In this document: positions 24,405 through 31,924 of the stretch, one piece after another
Layout: each line of letters opens with the position of its first letter
Numbering within the stretch: position 1 is the stretch's first letter
Source: Actinomycetes bacterium
GTDB lineage: Bacteria > Actinomycetota > Acidimicrobiia > Acidimicrobiales > RAAP-2
DNA length: 44,629 nt
Reading direction: 5' to 3'
Assembly (NCBI GenBank): GCA_021798955.1
Contig: JAJZBK010000006.1
Coordinates: 52,031 to 96,659 of the forward strand
The notes under the pieces: generated by a model
Told to the model about the DNA's origin: nothing
The model's database searches: none
What the model saw: only the letters and a program-made list of their open reading frames with translations
Program-made: the position numbers and the translations under genes

Positions 24405-25354
24405 GACGTCGACTCCAGGGCGTGATGCGCCACCGCCGCCGCACCGACCAGCGGACCGAGGTCTCCGAGGCCCGCCGGCACGATCCTCGTGCCGACCGAG
24501 AAGTCGAGCCGGGCCCGGAGGTCGATCTCCTCCTGGGCAGCTGCGAAGAACGGAGCGCCGAACCCGAGGGCGACCGAGCCGGCGACGACGGCCAGCTGGA
24601 GGTCGAGCAGGTTGGCCACCGAGGCGACCGCTCGTCCGACCAGCGTCCCGGTCCGTCGCCGCACGTCCGGTGCCGCCTCGGCAGCAGGCCGACCCGTCGC
24701 TGCGGCGATCGCCGTCCCCGACGCCTCGGCTTCGAGACAGCCGACGCCACCACAGGCACACGGTCGCCCGCCGGGCTCGACCACGACGTGGCCGATGTGC
24801 CCGGCGTTGCCGTGCGAGCCAGCGAGGAGCCGACGTTCGAGGACGATGCCGCCACCCACACCCGTCGACACCACCATGGCGAGGTAGTCGCTCACGCCGC
24901 GGGCGGCCCCGAGCCACCCCTCGGCGCGGGCGAGTGCCTGGGCGTCGTTCTCCACGGCCACCGGAAGACCCGTGACCTCGGCCAGCCGCCGAGCCAGCGG
25001 GAACCCCCGCCACGCCGGGATGTTGAGTGGCGAGACGGTCCCGCTGGCCGTGTCAGAAGGGCCGCCGCACCCCACGCCGCACGCCACCACCGGAGCGGAC
25101 GCTGCATCGAGCACGGAACGGGCGAGCAGGCCGAGGGCGCCGAAGACCACCTCCCGGTCGTCACTGCGTGGGGTCGGCACCACTCGGCGGTGTGCCAGCC
25201 GACCCGCAGCGTCGACGACAGCGCAGGCCAGCTTGGTCCCTCCGACGTCGACCGCCAGCACGGGCCCGAGCGGCGAACCGGAGCCGCTCCCACCCTCCGG
25301 CGTACGAAGCGACGGCGTCAGCGCGGGGTCAACGGTCGCGACGGAACCGGCCAC
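24401..25354 (-). CDS. ROK-family sugar kinase (glucokinase-like)
   Basis: The 317-residue protein has the phosphate-binding AVDVGGTKLA at about 34-43, VENDAQALARAEGW with catalytic Asp137, STGVGGGIVL, and the ROK zinc motif HIGHVVVEPGGRPCACGGVGCLE (Cys199, Cys201, Cys206). ROK kinases phosphorylate glucose, mannose or amino sugars, and some are repressors; this one lacks an N-terminal helix-turn-helix and is likely an enzyme. The start is uncertain; GTG 25354 lies inside the end of the upstream gene and leaves about 30 weakly conserved residues before the core. Confidence 0.85.
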   Translation of the reverse strand: MAGSVATVDPALTPSLRTPEGGSGSGSPLGPVLAVDVGGTKLACAVVDAAGRLAHRRVVPTPRSDDREVVFGALGLLARSVLDAASAPVVACGVGCGGPSDTASGTVSPLNIPAWRGFPLARRLAEVTGLPVAVENDAQALARAEGWLGAARGVSDYLAMVVSTGVGGGIVLERRLLAGSHGNAGHIGHVVVEPGGRPCACGGVGCLEAEASGTAIAAATGRPAAEAAPDVRRRTGTLVGRAVASVANLLDLQLAVVAGSVALGFGAPFFAAAQEEIDLRARLDFSVGTRIVPAGLGDLGPLVGAAAVAHHALESTS

Positions 25355-25703
25355 GGATCCAATCGCGGGGGTCGCGGTCCTTTGCACCCTCACCCCGCCG
25401 GCGCAGGGAGCGGGACAGGTCGTCGAGCCCGGCCCGACCAAGCCGCCGGGCGTTGTTGGCGAACACGACAGCCGACAGGAACATCGCGACGACGCCGAGG
25501 AACCCGACCGCCACCGAAGACGAGAAGGTGAAGATCATGAAGAAGAACGACGTCACGAAGGTGACCGCCGACCAGATGCAGTGCCGACCGGCATGCCGGT
25601 AGACAGTCTCCGAGCGGACCCGCTCGGCGAACGCGGGGTCCTCCTGGTAGAGGGAGCGTTCGAGCTCGTGCAGAATGCGCTGCTCGTGCTCAGAGAGCGG
25701 CAC
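25329..25703 (-). CDS. DUF3040-type small membrane protein
   Basis: The 124-residue protein starts MPLSEHEQRILHELERSLYQEDP, the hallmark of DUF3040 proteins of actinobacteria, followed by two transmembrane segments (about 41-61 and 64-83) and a basic cytoplasmic tail. The function is unknown; family members often lie near mraZ and the dcw cluster. GTG 25703 has a strong GGGGAGG ribosome binding site. It is the first gene of a five-gene run that ends at the lipoate-ligase-like gene. Confidence 0.88.
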   Translation of the reverse strand: MPLSEHEQRILHELERSLYQEDPAFAERVRSETVYRHAGRHCIWSAVTFVTSFFFMIFTFSSSVAVGFLGVVAMFLSAVVFANNARRLGRAGLDDLSRSLRRRGEGAKDRDPRDWIRGRFRRDR

Positions 25704-25856
25704 GTCGACCTCCCCTCCCCGGCTCCTGCGTCCCAGTGCTCATCGTGGACCCATGATCGCGCAGCCTCCGGCTCCCAGCATCGCGCACGTCTGGCGAACT
25801 TGACAACGCTGCTTGTAGCGCCCCAGCTCGCCAGATCGACCTGGCTGCCGGACGGA

Positions 25857-27236
25857 TCACGCTCCTCGCCCCTCTGCTCTCCCAGCGCCGCCGTCCCCGC
25901 TCGGACCCCACTGGGCCTCACCGCGGCGCCGAGCCCCACCGCCATCGGAGCCGGCCAGCGTGGCCGGCACCACCGCGGCGTCCCCGAACCGCGTGCGGAT
26001 GTCGTCAACTGCAGCAGCGACAGCAGACCACGCCTCGGGCGCGTTCGGAGGGGTGCCGACGGTCACCCGCTCCGCCGCCCCGGTGCCGAGCGACAGGCGG
26101 AGCTGGCGGGCCCGGTCGGCTCCCGCAAACCCCGACAGGCTGACCCCGAGCAGGCGGACCCCCCGCCTGGTGGCAACCTCGTCGAGCAGCTCGGCGGCCA
26201 CGGTGCCGAGCACGTGCGGGGTGTCGGCAGGTTCGGCCAAGGTCCGCGACCGCGTGACCTGGGTGAAGTCCCCGAAGCGCACCTTGACGGTCACCGTCCG
26301 GGCTGCGTACCCGGCGCGACGCAACGACCTGGTGGCTGCGTCGACCAGACGGACAAGGCGACGATGGAGCACGGTGGGATCGACGAGATCGCGGGCGAAG
26401 GTCTCTTCCTGCCCAACAGACTTGGCGCGCCGGTCGGCGACGACGGGCCGTTGGTCCTCTCCCCGAGCCAGGCCGGCGAGCAGACGGCCAGCCGTCGGAC
26501 CCACGGCCCGCTCCAACGTGCCCTGCGGCAGGTCAGCGAGGTCGGCCACCGTGCGCACGCCGAGACGCTCCAACCGCCGTCCCGTCGCCGGCCCGACGCC
26601 CCAGAGCGCCCGAACCGGCAACGGGCGCAGGAAGCCGGCCTCCTCCTCGGGTTCGACCGCTACGACACCCGGCCCCGGCAGCACCATGGCGCCCTGCACG
26701 GTGGGCTTGGCAGCGACCGAGGCCAGTTTCGCCACCAACTTCGACCGGCCCACCCCTACCGAGCAGGCGAGGCCCAGGTCGTCGGCGATCCGGGCGCGTA
26801 GCGCCTCGGCGAGGCTCCGCCCGTCACCGGTGTCGCGACACGCCCCTGAGACGTCGAGGAACGCCTCATCGAGACCGATGCCTTCCACCAGGGGCGTCAC
26901 CTGGCCCAGACGGAGGTGCAGCGCGCCGGACACCTCGGCGTACCGGGTGTACCGACCTGGCAGGACGACCGCCTCCGGGCAGCGGCGCCGGGCCTCGGCC
27001 ATCGGCATCGCCGAGCGCACGCCGAAGACACGCGCCTCGTAGGTGCAGGCGGCGACTACTCCTCGTGGCCCAGTCCCCCCCACCACCACCGGACGACCGA
27101 GCAGTCGCGGGTCGTCGAGCACCTCGACCGACGCGAAGAAGGCGTCCATGTCGACGTGGAGGACCACGCGTGCCCGTCGACGACCGGCGCCCTCCCGGGG
27201 TCGCTCGCCGACGGCCGGCGGGGAAGCCTCAACCAC
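25857..27236 (-). CDS. dinB: DNA polymerase IV (Y-family, DinB)
   Basis: The 459-residue protein has the catalytic VLHVDMDAFFASVE (Asp29, Asp31) and GLDEAFLDVSG (Asp122, Glu123), plus helix-hairpin-helix ALWGVGPATGRRLERLGV and the little-finger domain. RQLRLSL near the C-terminus resembles a weak beta-clamp binding motif. It performs error-prone translesion synthesis. GTG 27236 follows GGAGG and overlaps the PIG-L gene by 8 bp, so it can be co-transcribed with nrdR and the LexA-controlled LysM gene. The last 40 residues are Gly/Arg-rich. Confidence 0.93.
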   Translation of the reverse strand: MVEASPPAVGERPREGAGRRRARVVLHVDMDAFFASVEVLDDPRLLGRPVVVGGTGPRGVVAACTYEARVFGVRSAMPMAEARRRCPEAVVLPGRYTRYAEVSGALHLRLGQVTPLVEGIGLDEAFLDVSGACRDTGDGRSLAEALRARIADDLGLACSVGVGRSKLVAKLASVAAKPTVQGAMVLPGPGVVAVEPEEEAGFLRPLPVRALWGVGPATGRRLERLGVRTVADLADLPQGTLERAVGPTAGRLLAGLARGEDQRPVVADRRAKSVGQEETFARDLVDPTVLHRRLVRLVDAATRSLRRAGYAARTVTVKVRFGDFTQVTRSRTLAEPADTPHVLGTVAAELLDEVATRRGVRLLGVSLSGFAGADRARQLRLSLGTGAAERVTVGTPPNAPEAWSAVAAAVDDIRTRFGDAAVVPATLAGSDGGGARRRGEAQWGPSGDGGAGRAEGRGA

Positions 27237-27939
27237 CGAGGCGAAGCCTCCGGAACTCCTCGGCGAACGGCACTCCGCACCGCCTGCCTGCATCCTCGGC
27301 GCGCAAGCGGACGGCTTCGGCGGCCCACTGCTCCCCGTCGGGGAACTGGCTCCGGTGGCAGGCAACCGCCCTGCCCTTGGTGGCCACCGTGGCCGTGACG
27401 TCTACCCAGGTGTCCGGCTCGAGTGTCCCCGACAACAGGACGGTCGACACCTGGTGTGGCGGCCCGGCGTCGGGGAAGTACAGGGGCAAGGCAGCCGCCG
27501 GGGCAACCGCGTCGAGGACCGCCCATCCGGTGATCCGGTGGTCGCGATGGTTGACGTACTGCTGGCCGAAGAAGACGGCCGTCGGGTCGGGACAGAGCAC
27601 GACTTCCGGACGGACCCGCCGCACCACCGCCACGAGCCGCGCCCGCAGCTCGCCGTCGTCAGACAGCTCGCCGTCGGGGTAGCCGAGCAGGACCTGATCG
27701 GCCAAGCCGAGCACGCCGGCAGCATCGGCGGCCTCTTCGGCGCGTCGCCGGGCAAGCTCGGTCGTCGCCACGGTCCCGTCGGCCGAGCCCTTGCCTCCGT
27801 CGGTACAGATCACCACGTGGACCTGACAGCCCCGTGCCGACCACGCAGCGAGCGTTCCTCCGCACGACACGTCCGGATCGTCCGGATGGGCGTAGATACC
27901 CAACGCGCACCGGGGCACGTCGCCGAAGGGCTCGCTCAC
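27229..27939 (-). CDS. PIG-L/LmbE-family deacetylase
   Basis: The 236-residue protein has the zinc-binding YAHPDDPDVSCGGTLA (His18, Asp20, Asp21) and a third ligand in NHRDHR (His131/His134). These enzymes deacetylate N-acetylglucosamine-type substrates; actinobacterial members include MshB and Mca of mycothiol metabolism, but the sequence does not fix which substrate applies. GTG 27939 is the start, 51 bp after the nrdR stop. It overlaps dinB at its 3' end. Confidence 0.88.
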   Translation of the reverse strand: MSEPFGDVPRCALGIYAHPDDPDVSCGGTLAAWSARGCQVHVVICTDGGKGSADGTVATTELARRRAEEAADAAGVLGLADQVLLGYPDGELSDDGELRARLVAVVRRVRPEVVLCPDPTAVFFGQQYVNHRDHRITGWAVLDAVAPAAALPLYFPDAGPPHQVSTVLLSGTLEPDTWVDVTATVATKGRAVACHRSQFPDGEQWAAEAVRLRAEDAGRRCGVPFAEEFRRLRLGG

Positions 27940-27990
27940 CGGAAGCGACGTCCGCCGACGCGGCCACCGATGGCGCCGAGCAAGGCCCCC

Positions 27991-28497
27991 TCAGCCATCA
28001 GCAGGCCCTCCGTCGGCAGACGGCTCGGGCGCGGTCGTCTTCGGCGCGGTCGTCTTGGTCAACAGACCAACTTCGCGCCGGAAGTCGTCGACGGCCTCGA
28101 AGCCCTTGTAGACCGAGGCGAAGCGGACATAGGCGACTTGGTCGAGCACGCGGAGCCGCTCCAGCACCGTCCGCCCCACCACTTCACTGGAGACCTCGGC
28201 ATGCGCCTCGCGCAGCTCCTCCTCGACCGACCGGGCCACGTCGTCGAGCTGGGCGGCCGACACGGGTCGGTTCTTAGCGGCTGCCTCAAGCCCGCCGATC
28301 AGTTTCGCCCGGTCGAACGGCTGCCGTGCCCCTGATCGCTTGACGACGATCAACGGAAGCTCTTCGACCCGTTCGAAGGTCGTGTAACGGCGCCCACAGG
28401 ACAGACAGTGGCGGCGGCGACGGATGGCGGCGCCGTCCTCGGCCTGCCGGGAGTCGACGACCCGATCGTCATCGACCAAGCACCACGGGCAGCGCAC
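27991..28497 (-). CDS. nrdR: Ribonucleotide reductase regulator NrdR
   Basis: The 168-residue protein has an N-terminal zinc ribbon (Cys3, Cys6, Cys31, Cys34) and an ATP-cone domain at about 49-139 (VVKRSGARQPFDRAKLIGGL ... VAYVRFASVYKGF). NrdR senses ATP/dATP and represses ribonucleotide reductase genes. The C-terminus carries a doubled KTTAP unit and an acidic tail. It sits behind the LysM gene as in Mycobacterium. I see no NrdR box nearby, so its targets are outside the window. Confidence 0.95.
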   Translation of the reverse strand: MRCPWCLVDDDRVVDSRQAEDGAAIRRRRHCLSCGRRYTTFERVEELPLIVVKRSGARQPFDRAKLIGGLEAAAKNRPVSAAQLDDVARSVEEELREAHAEVSSEVVGRTVLERLRVLDQVAYVRFASVYKGFEAVDDFRREVGLLTKTTAPKTTAPEPSADGGPADG

Positions 28498-28581
28498 GTC
28501 GCGACACTACTGCGCCGCCGCAATCGCTCGATCGACACCCGGCGGCGTCAACGGGCCTCGACCCAACAGGCAACCGCCGCC

Positions 28582-29229
28582 TCACGGCAGGCGCAACTGC
28601 TCCCCCGGGACGATCGTGTCGGAACCGACCTGCGCTGCAAGCCGGGCGACCAACGGGCGGGGATCACCCGAAGGGTCGACCCGCTCGGCGATCGTCCACA
28701 GCGTGTCGCCCGGGCGCACGACGTAGGTCACCGGGCCCGGGCGCCCGGACGTCGCCGCCGCGACAGCGCTCGGGACCGGCGACCCGCCGATGGCTCGAAG
28801 CGGGAGCGCGAGGAGCACCAGCGCCGCACCCGCCAGGCCCACCAACAACCGGCGGCGGCGGACGGCGACCGATGCCCGCCTCCGGCGGCGGGTACCCACC
28901 CGGCTCCCCGCCGGCGGCACGACGGTGGTCGACCACGCCTTCTCTCCGTCGGCCGCTGCCCCGGCCGCCACCACCGGGCCCGACGAACCAGCATCGACCA
29001 GTTGTAAGTGGCGCGGACGACGGGGTACCGGGCTCACCAACGGCACCAACGTCTCGCCACCAGCTGCCAGTGGAAGCGGCGACCAGGAGGCGGCGGGGCC
29101 GGCAGGACTGATAAGGCCAGCGGGACTGATAAGGCCAGCGGGACTGATAAGGCCAGCGGGACTGATAAGGCCAGCGGGACTGACAGGGCCCGCAGGCCCG
29201 GGACGGCGATACGAACGCGTGTTCGTCAT
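28582..29229 (-). CDS. LysM-domain membrane protein divergent from lexA (likely SOS cell-division suppressor)
   Basis: The 215-residue protein has a basic N-terminus, five SPAGLI repeats (about residues 12-45), a transmembrane helix near 125-145 after an arginine cluster, and a C-terminal LysM domain (about 167-215, TYVVRPGDTLWTIAERV). LysM binds peptidoglycan. Location and architecture match the SOS-induced division inhibitors YneA of Bacillus, DivS of Corynebacterium and Rv2719c (ChiZ) of Mycobacterium, all divergent from lexA. Two perfect LexA boxes lie at its promoter and start codon. ATG 29229 has AGAGAAG upstream. The exact role here is inferred. Confidence 0.82.
   Translation of the reverse strand: MTNTRSYRRPGPAGPVSPAGLISPAGLISPAGLISPAGLISPAGPAASWSPLPLAAGGETLVPLVSPVPRRPRHLQLVDAGSSGPVVAAGAAADGEKAWSTTVVPPAGSRVGTRRRRRASVAVRRRRLLVGLAGAALVLLALPLRAIGGSPVPSAVAAATSGRPGPVTYVVRPGDTLWTIAERVDPSGDPRPLVARLAAQVGSDTIVPGEQLRLP
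29100..29190. repeat. 18-bp tandem repeat, about five copies
   Basis: GACTGATAAGGCCAGCGG repeats from 29106 at 18-bp steps, the last copy being divergent. On the minus strand it encodes Ser-Pro-Ala-Gly-Leu-Ile units in the N-terminal cytoplasmic part of the LysM protein. Confidence 0.95.
29212..29225. promoter_or_regulatory. LexA box 1
   Basis: CGAACGCGTGTTCG has perfect CGAAC-N4-GTTCG arms. It lies within codons 2-6 of the LysM gene, downstream of that gene's start codon. Confidence 0.85.
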
Positions 29230-29244
29230 GCCGTCAGCTTCTCT

Positions 29245-29258
29245 CGAACGCACGTTCG
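29245..29258. promoter_or_regulatory. LexA box 2
   Basis: CGAACGCACGTTCG has perfect arms. It occupies the spacer just downstream of a TTGACA hexamer (29264-29259, minus strand) that is a good -35 for the LysM gene, so bound LexA would block that promoter. Confidence 0.88.
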
Positions 29259-29272
29259 TGTCAAGGGCCAGA

Positions 29273-29286
29273 CGAACAGATGTTTG
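29273..29286. promoter_or_regulatory. LexA box 3
   Basis: CGAACAGATGTTTG differs from the consensus at one arm base. It overlaps the -35 element of the lexA promoter. Confidence 0.8.
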
Positions 29287-29312
29287 CCTCGTGCCGACCA
29301 GCCCGCTAGGGT
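29284..29312 (+). promoter_or_regulatory. lexA promoter
   Basis: TTGCCT (29284-29289) and TAGGGT (29307-29312) are 17 bp apart, 56 bp upstream of the lexA ATG, and are flanked by LexA boxes 3 and 4. Confidence 0.55.
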
Positions 29313-29316
29313 CGAG

Positions 29317-29330
29317 CAAACACACGTTCC
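29317..29330. promoter_or_regulatory. LexA box 4 (degenerate)
   Basis: CAAACACACGTTCC differs from CGAAC-N4-GTTCG at two arm positions. It lies just downstream of the lexA -10, at the expected transcription start, where binding would give autorepression. Confidence 0.55.
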
Positions 29331-29367
29331 CCTCCCGGCAGTCCGGGAGGGTCCGACTGGGGGCCCC

Positions 29368-29997
29368 ATGGCAGAGGTGCTCACGACCAAGCGACGCCAG
29401 ATCCTCGACTGCATCTCGGCGTCCCTGCGCGAACGGGGCTACCCGCCTTCGGTGCGCGAGATCGGCGAGGTGGTGGGCCTCACCTCGTCGTCGACCGTCC
29501 ACGCCCATCTCGCCGTGCTCCAACGAGAGGGCTATCTCCGTCGCGACCCGACCAAGCCCCGAGCCATCGAGGTCCGCTACGACCCCACGTCGAAGGTCGT
29601 GGCCGAACAGCGACCGGTCCGCCACGTCCCGCTCGTCGGCGACGTCGCCGCCGGCACCGGCGTCCTCGCCCAGGAGAACATCGCAGAGCTCGTCCCCCTC
29701 CCCGAGGACTTCACCGGCAGCGGCTCGCTCTTCATGGTGCAGGTCCGCGGCGACTCGATGGTCGACGACGGCATTCTCGACGGCGACTTCGTCGTCGTCC
29801 GCCAGCAAGCCGACGCCGACGACGGTGACACCGTGGTCGCCGGCATCCCCGACGGCGAGGCGACCCTGAAACGTTTCCGTCGTGAGGGCGACACCGTCGT
29901 GCTCACGCCGGCCAACGAGCGGCTCGCACCGATGGTCTTCGATGCCGCAGACGTGGTGCTCTACGGCAAGGTGGTCACGGTCTTGCGCCGGCTGTGA
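29368..29997 (+). CDS. lexA: SOS-response transcriptional repressor LexA
   Basis: The 209-residue protein has an N-terminal winged helix (about 1-70, QILDCISASLRERGYPPSVREIG) and a C-terminal S24 peptidase domain with the Ala95-Gly96 self-cleavage site, catalytic Ser130 in RGDSM and Lys168 in ATLKRF. It represses DNA-damage genes until RecA filaments trigger autocleavage. ATG 29368 lies behind a GGGGG tract. It is the only plus-strand gene in the right half of the window and is controlled by four LexA boxes. Confidence 0.97.
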   Translation: MAEVLTTKRRQILDCISASLRERGYPPSVREIGEVVGLTSSSTVHAHLAVLQREGYLRRDPTKPRAIEVRYDPTSKVVAEQRPVRHVPLVGDVAAGTGVLAQENIAELVPLPEDFTGSGSLFMVQVRGDSMVDDGILDGDFVVVRQQADADDGDTVVAGIPDGEATLKRFRREGDTVVLTPANERLAPMVFDAADVVLYGKVVTVLRRL

Positions 29998-30032
29998 CCC
30001 GGCCCTACTGACCCGGCCCTACTGACCCGGCC
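29995..30032. repeat. 14-bp tandem repeat at the end of lexA
   Basis: TGACCCGGCCCTAC occurs twice and a third time in part, beginning with the lexA stop codon itself. Because the period is not a multiple of three, the three TGA triplets (29995, 30009, 30023) fall in all three frames. A weak 5-bp stem (ACCTG ... CAGGT, 30057-30074) follows at the end of the convergent gene. Confidence 0.85.
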
Positions 30033-30073
30033 CGACCCCGTCCTGCGCGAGGAGCCACCTGACGGCTGGCAGG

Positions 30074-30982
30074 TCAGCGACGCCGCAGCGAACGGGCGTC
30101 GAAGGTGACCACCCGGTCGTCGAGCGAGAGCACCAGCTCAGGGGAGATCCGCTGGTGCTGGTCGGCGACGAGCGTCACCGCCGTCCCCCAGGCGCTGAAC
30201 TGCACGACGTGGTGAGCAAAGGCGAGCGGGCCTTCGGAGACGTGCACCGCGACGACCCCGCTGGCACCTACGTGCAGTGCCGTCTCTTGCATGCGCGCCA
30301 TGGCCGCCTCCCGGGCCGAGTACAGCGCGTTGGTGAAGTTGGCCAGCTCGACGTTTTGGGTCCGCTGTTGGAGCGCCGTCGACGCGGACCGCCGCGGGAC
30401 GTTGACGAAGCTCGTCCCGAAGGCAAGCCCCAGCGGCGCCCACCCCGAGGCGTGGAGCAGGACGAAGTCGCGGGCCGAGAGGTCCGACACGAACACCTCC
30501 GGCAGCGGGCCCCGGTGCTTCGCCCGCCCCGCGTCGGTGCTGACCGCCGGGCGGACGGCGGTGCCCACCACCTCGACGTCGACGTGGTGGGGGTGCACCT
30601 CGATGGTGACCTCGACGCCGACCACCCCTGACCCGCCCACGTGCTCGCACTCTCGCCGCAGCCGAGCCACTGCCGCAGCCACTGCCCGCTGGTGCGCCTC
30701 GGTAGCCCAGGCGATCTCGCCCTGCGACCACACCCATACGCCGGCGGGAACGGCATAGACCGACACGCCGTTCACCAGGTCGACGGGCACCCAGCCGATG
30801 GAGTGGAGCAGGAGCGTCTCGTCGATCGACAAGTCGGAGGTCACCGGTGCGCCCGTCGGCGGCTTCGGGGCGTCGAGGAACGCCATACCCGCCCTCAGCT
30901 CGGCCCGGGCGACGGCTCCAGGGTCGGAGCCCGACGACGGCCGACCGGACGGTGGCGTGCTCGGCGGGGTGGCGGCGCTCAT
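30074..30982 (-). CDS. Tandem YbjQ-like (heavy-metal-binding/UPF0145-type) domain protein 3
   Basis: The 302-residue soluble protein has two copies of one fold. Copy one (about 48-145) reads DLSIDETLLLHSIGWVPVDLV ... AVARLRRECEHVGGSGVVGVEV ... VVGTAV; copy two (about 166-275) reads DLSARDFVLLHASGWAPLGLA ... NALYSAREAAMARMQ ... ASGVVAVHV ... AWGTAV. The YbjQ family forms ring oligomers and has no settled biochemical role. ATG 30982 overlaps the preceding gene as ATGA. It is last in the pspA operon. Confidence 0.75.
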   Translation of the reverse strand: MSAATPPSTPPSGRPSSGSDPGAVARAELRAGMAFLDAPKPPTGAPVTSDLSIDETLLLHSIGWVPVDLVNGVSVYAVPAGVWVWSQGEIAWATEAHQRAVAAAVARLRRECEHVGGSGVVGVEVTIEVHPHHVDVEVVGTAVRPAVSTDAGRAKHRGPLPEVFVSDLSARDFVLLHASGWAPLGLAFGTSFVNVPRRSASTALQQRTQNVELANFTNALYSAREAAMARMQETALHVGASGVVAVHVSEGPLAFAHHVVQFSAWGTAVTLVADQHQRISPELVLSLDDRVVTFDARSLRRR

Positions 30983-31920
30983 CCGAGCTGCACCGTCGGC
31001 CGTGGCGCCGGGAGCGGGTCGACCTCCTTGAACCGGCGCACCCGAGTCCCCCGCAATGTGCACTCGACGATCTCGTCGCCCTGCCCCAGCTCTCGCCAGT
31101 CGAGCCCACTCCGGGCACCGTGGAGCTCGTCGGCGCCGAGCTGGTCACGGATCCGCTGACGGGCCAGCGACCGCGCCGCGGCACGGGCTCGGGACACCTG
31201 CTCGATCTCGGCGGTGCCGGCGCTGCCGCTTCCGCCCCATCCGTAGGCCTGACCCTCGGAGAGGAACTCGGTGACGCACGAGGCCCAGACCCGTACCGAC
31301 ACCATCGAGGCCACCACCGAGACCGGCATCATGCCGGCCTCGAGGAGCTTGGTCAGCCGCATCCCCGCCAAGTAGGTCGACCACGGCTGGCCCCCGGCTG
31401 GTAGTGGCGCGTCGCGGACGACGACTGCGGTGCCGAGGAGGTGGAACTCGACGATGCTCAGGTCGGCCACGTGCGCGGACGTGTCGACGACCCCGATGAC
31501 CCCGTGGGCCCCGGCGTCGGCGGCCTCCTCGAGCATGCGCTGGAACGCCGAGCCGAAGCCTTGCGCCCACGCCGCCTCGACCCACGGCTGCTCGTAGTTC
31601 TGGCCCCACATCCGATGCTCGGCCGACACGAACCCGTGCGGGCACGACCACTGCTCGACATAGGCACCATGCGGCAAGCTCGAGGACAGCGAGGCACCCT
31701 GCAGGTACGGCGACCCGGCTCCGTAGAACGCCCACTGCATGGCGCAGAACCCCTGCACGAGGCCGACGGGCTCGAGCCCCGCCTCGAGACAAGCGGCCAG
31801 GTCGGGGATCGACAGGGCCGAGGCCGACGAACGGGTGGCCAGCCGAGCGGCCGCCTCTGGCGGCACGTCGGCGTCGTCGGCTCTACCCGGACCGGGCGTG
31901 TCGGGAGGCTGGAGGGTCAT
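30979..31920 (-). CDS. Divergent tandem YbjQ-like domain protein 2
   Basis: The 313-residue protein keeps the pattern of its neighbours but with more change: SIPDLAACLEAGLEPVGLVQGF ... AFQRMLEEAADAGAHGVIGVV ... EFHLLGTAVVV in the first half and MRLTKLLEAGMMPVSVVASMV ... ARQRIRDQLGADELHG ... in the second. The first half carries a Trp/Tyr/His-rich insert (about residues 60-120) not seen in the other two. No signal peptide or transmembrane helix is evident. ATG 31920 lies 4 bp after the upstream stop. Confidence 0.65.
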   Translation of the reverse strand: MTLQPPDTPGPGRADDADVPPEAAARLATRSSASALSIPDLAACLEAGLEPVGLVQGFCAMQWAFYGAGSPYLQGASLSSSLPHGAYVEQWSCPHGFVSAEHRMWGQNYEQPWVEAAWAQGFGSAFQRMLEEAADAGAHGVIGVVDTSAHVADLSIVEFHLLGTAVVVRDAPLPAGGQPWSTYLAGMRLTKLLEAGMMPVSVVASMVSVRVWASCVTEFLSEGQAYGWGGSGSAGTAEIEQVSRARAAARSLARQRIRDQLGADELHGARSGLDWRELGQGDEIVECTLRGTRVRRFKEVDPLPAPRPTVQLG

Positions 31921-31924
31921 CGGC

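Noticed and set aside
25800-25820. TTGACA on the plus strand as a promoter
   Set aside because: The nearest TA-rich -10 candidate is only 10 bp away and no plus-strand gene follows.
28498-28581. NrdR boxes upstream of nrdR
   Set aside because: Only loose ACAC-like fragments are present, without the paired 16-bp boxes.
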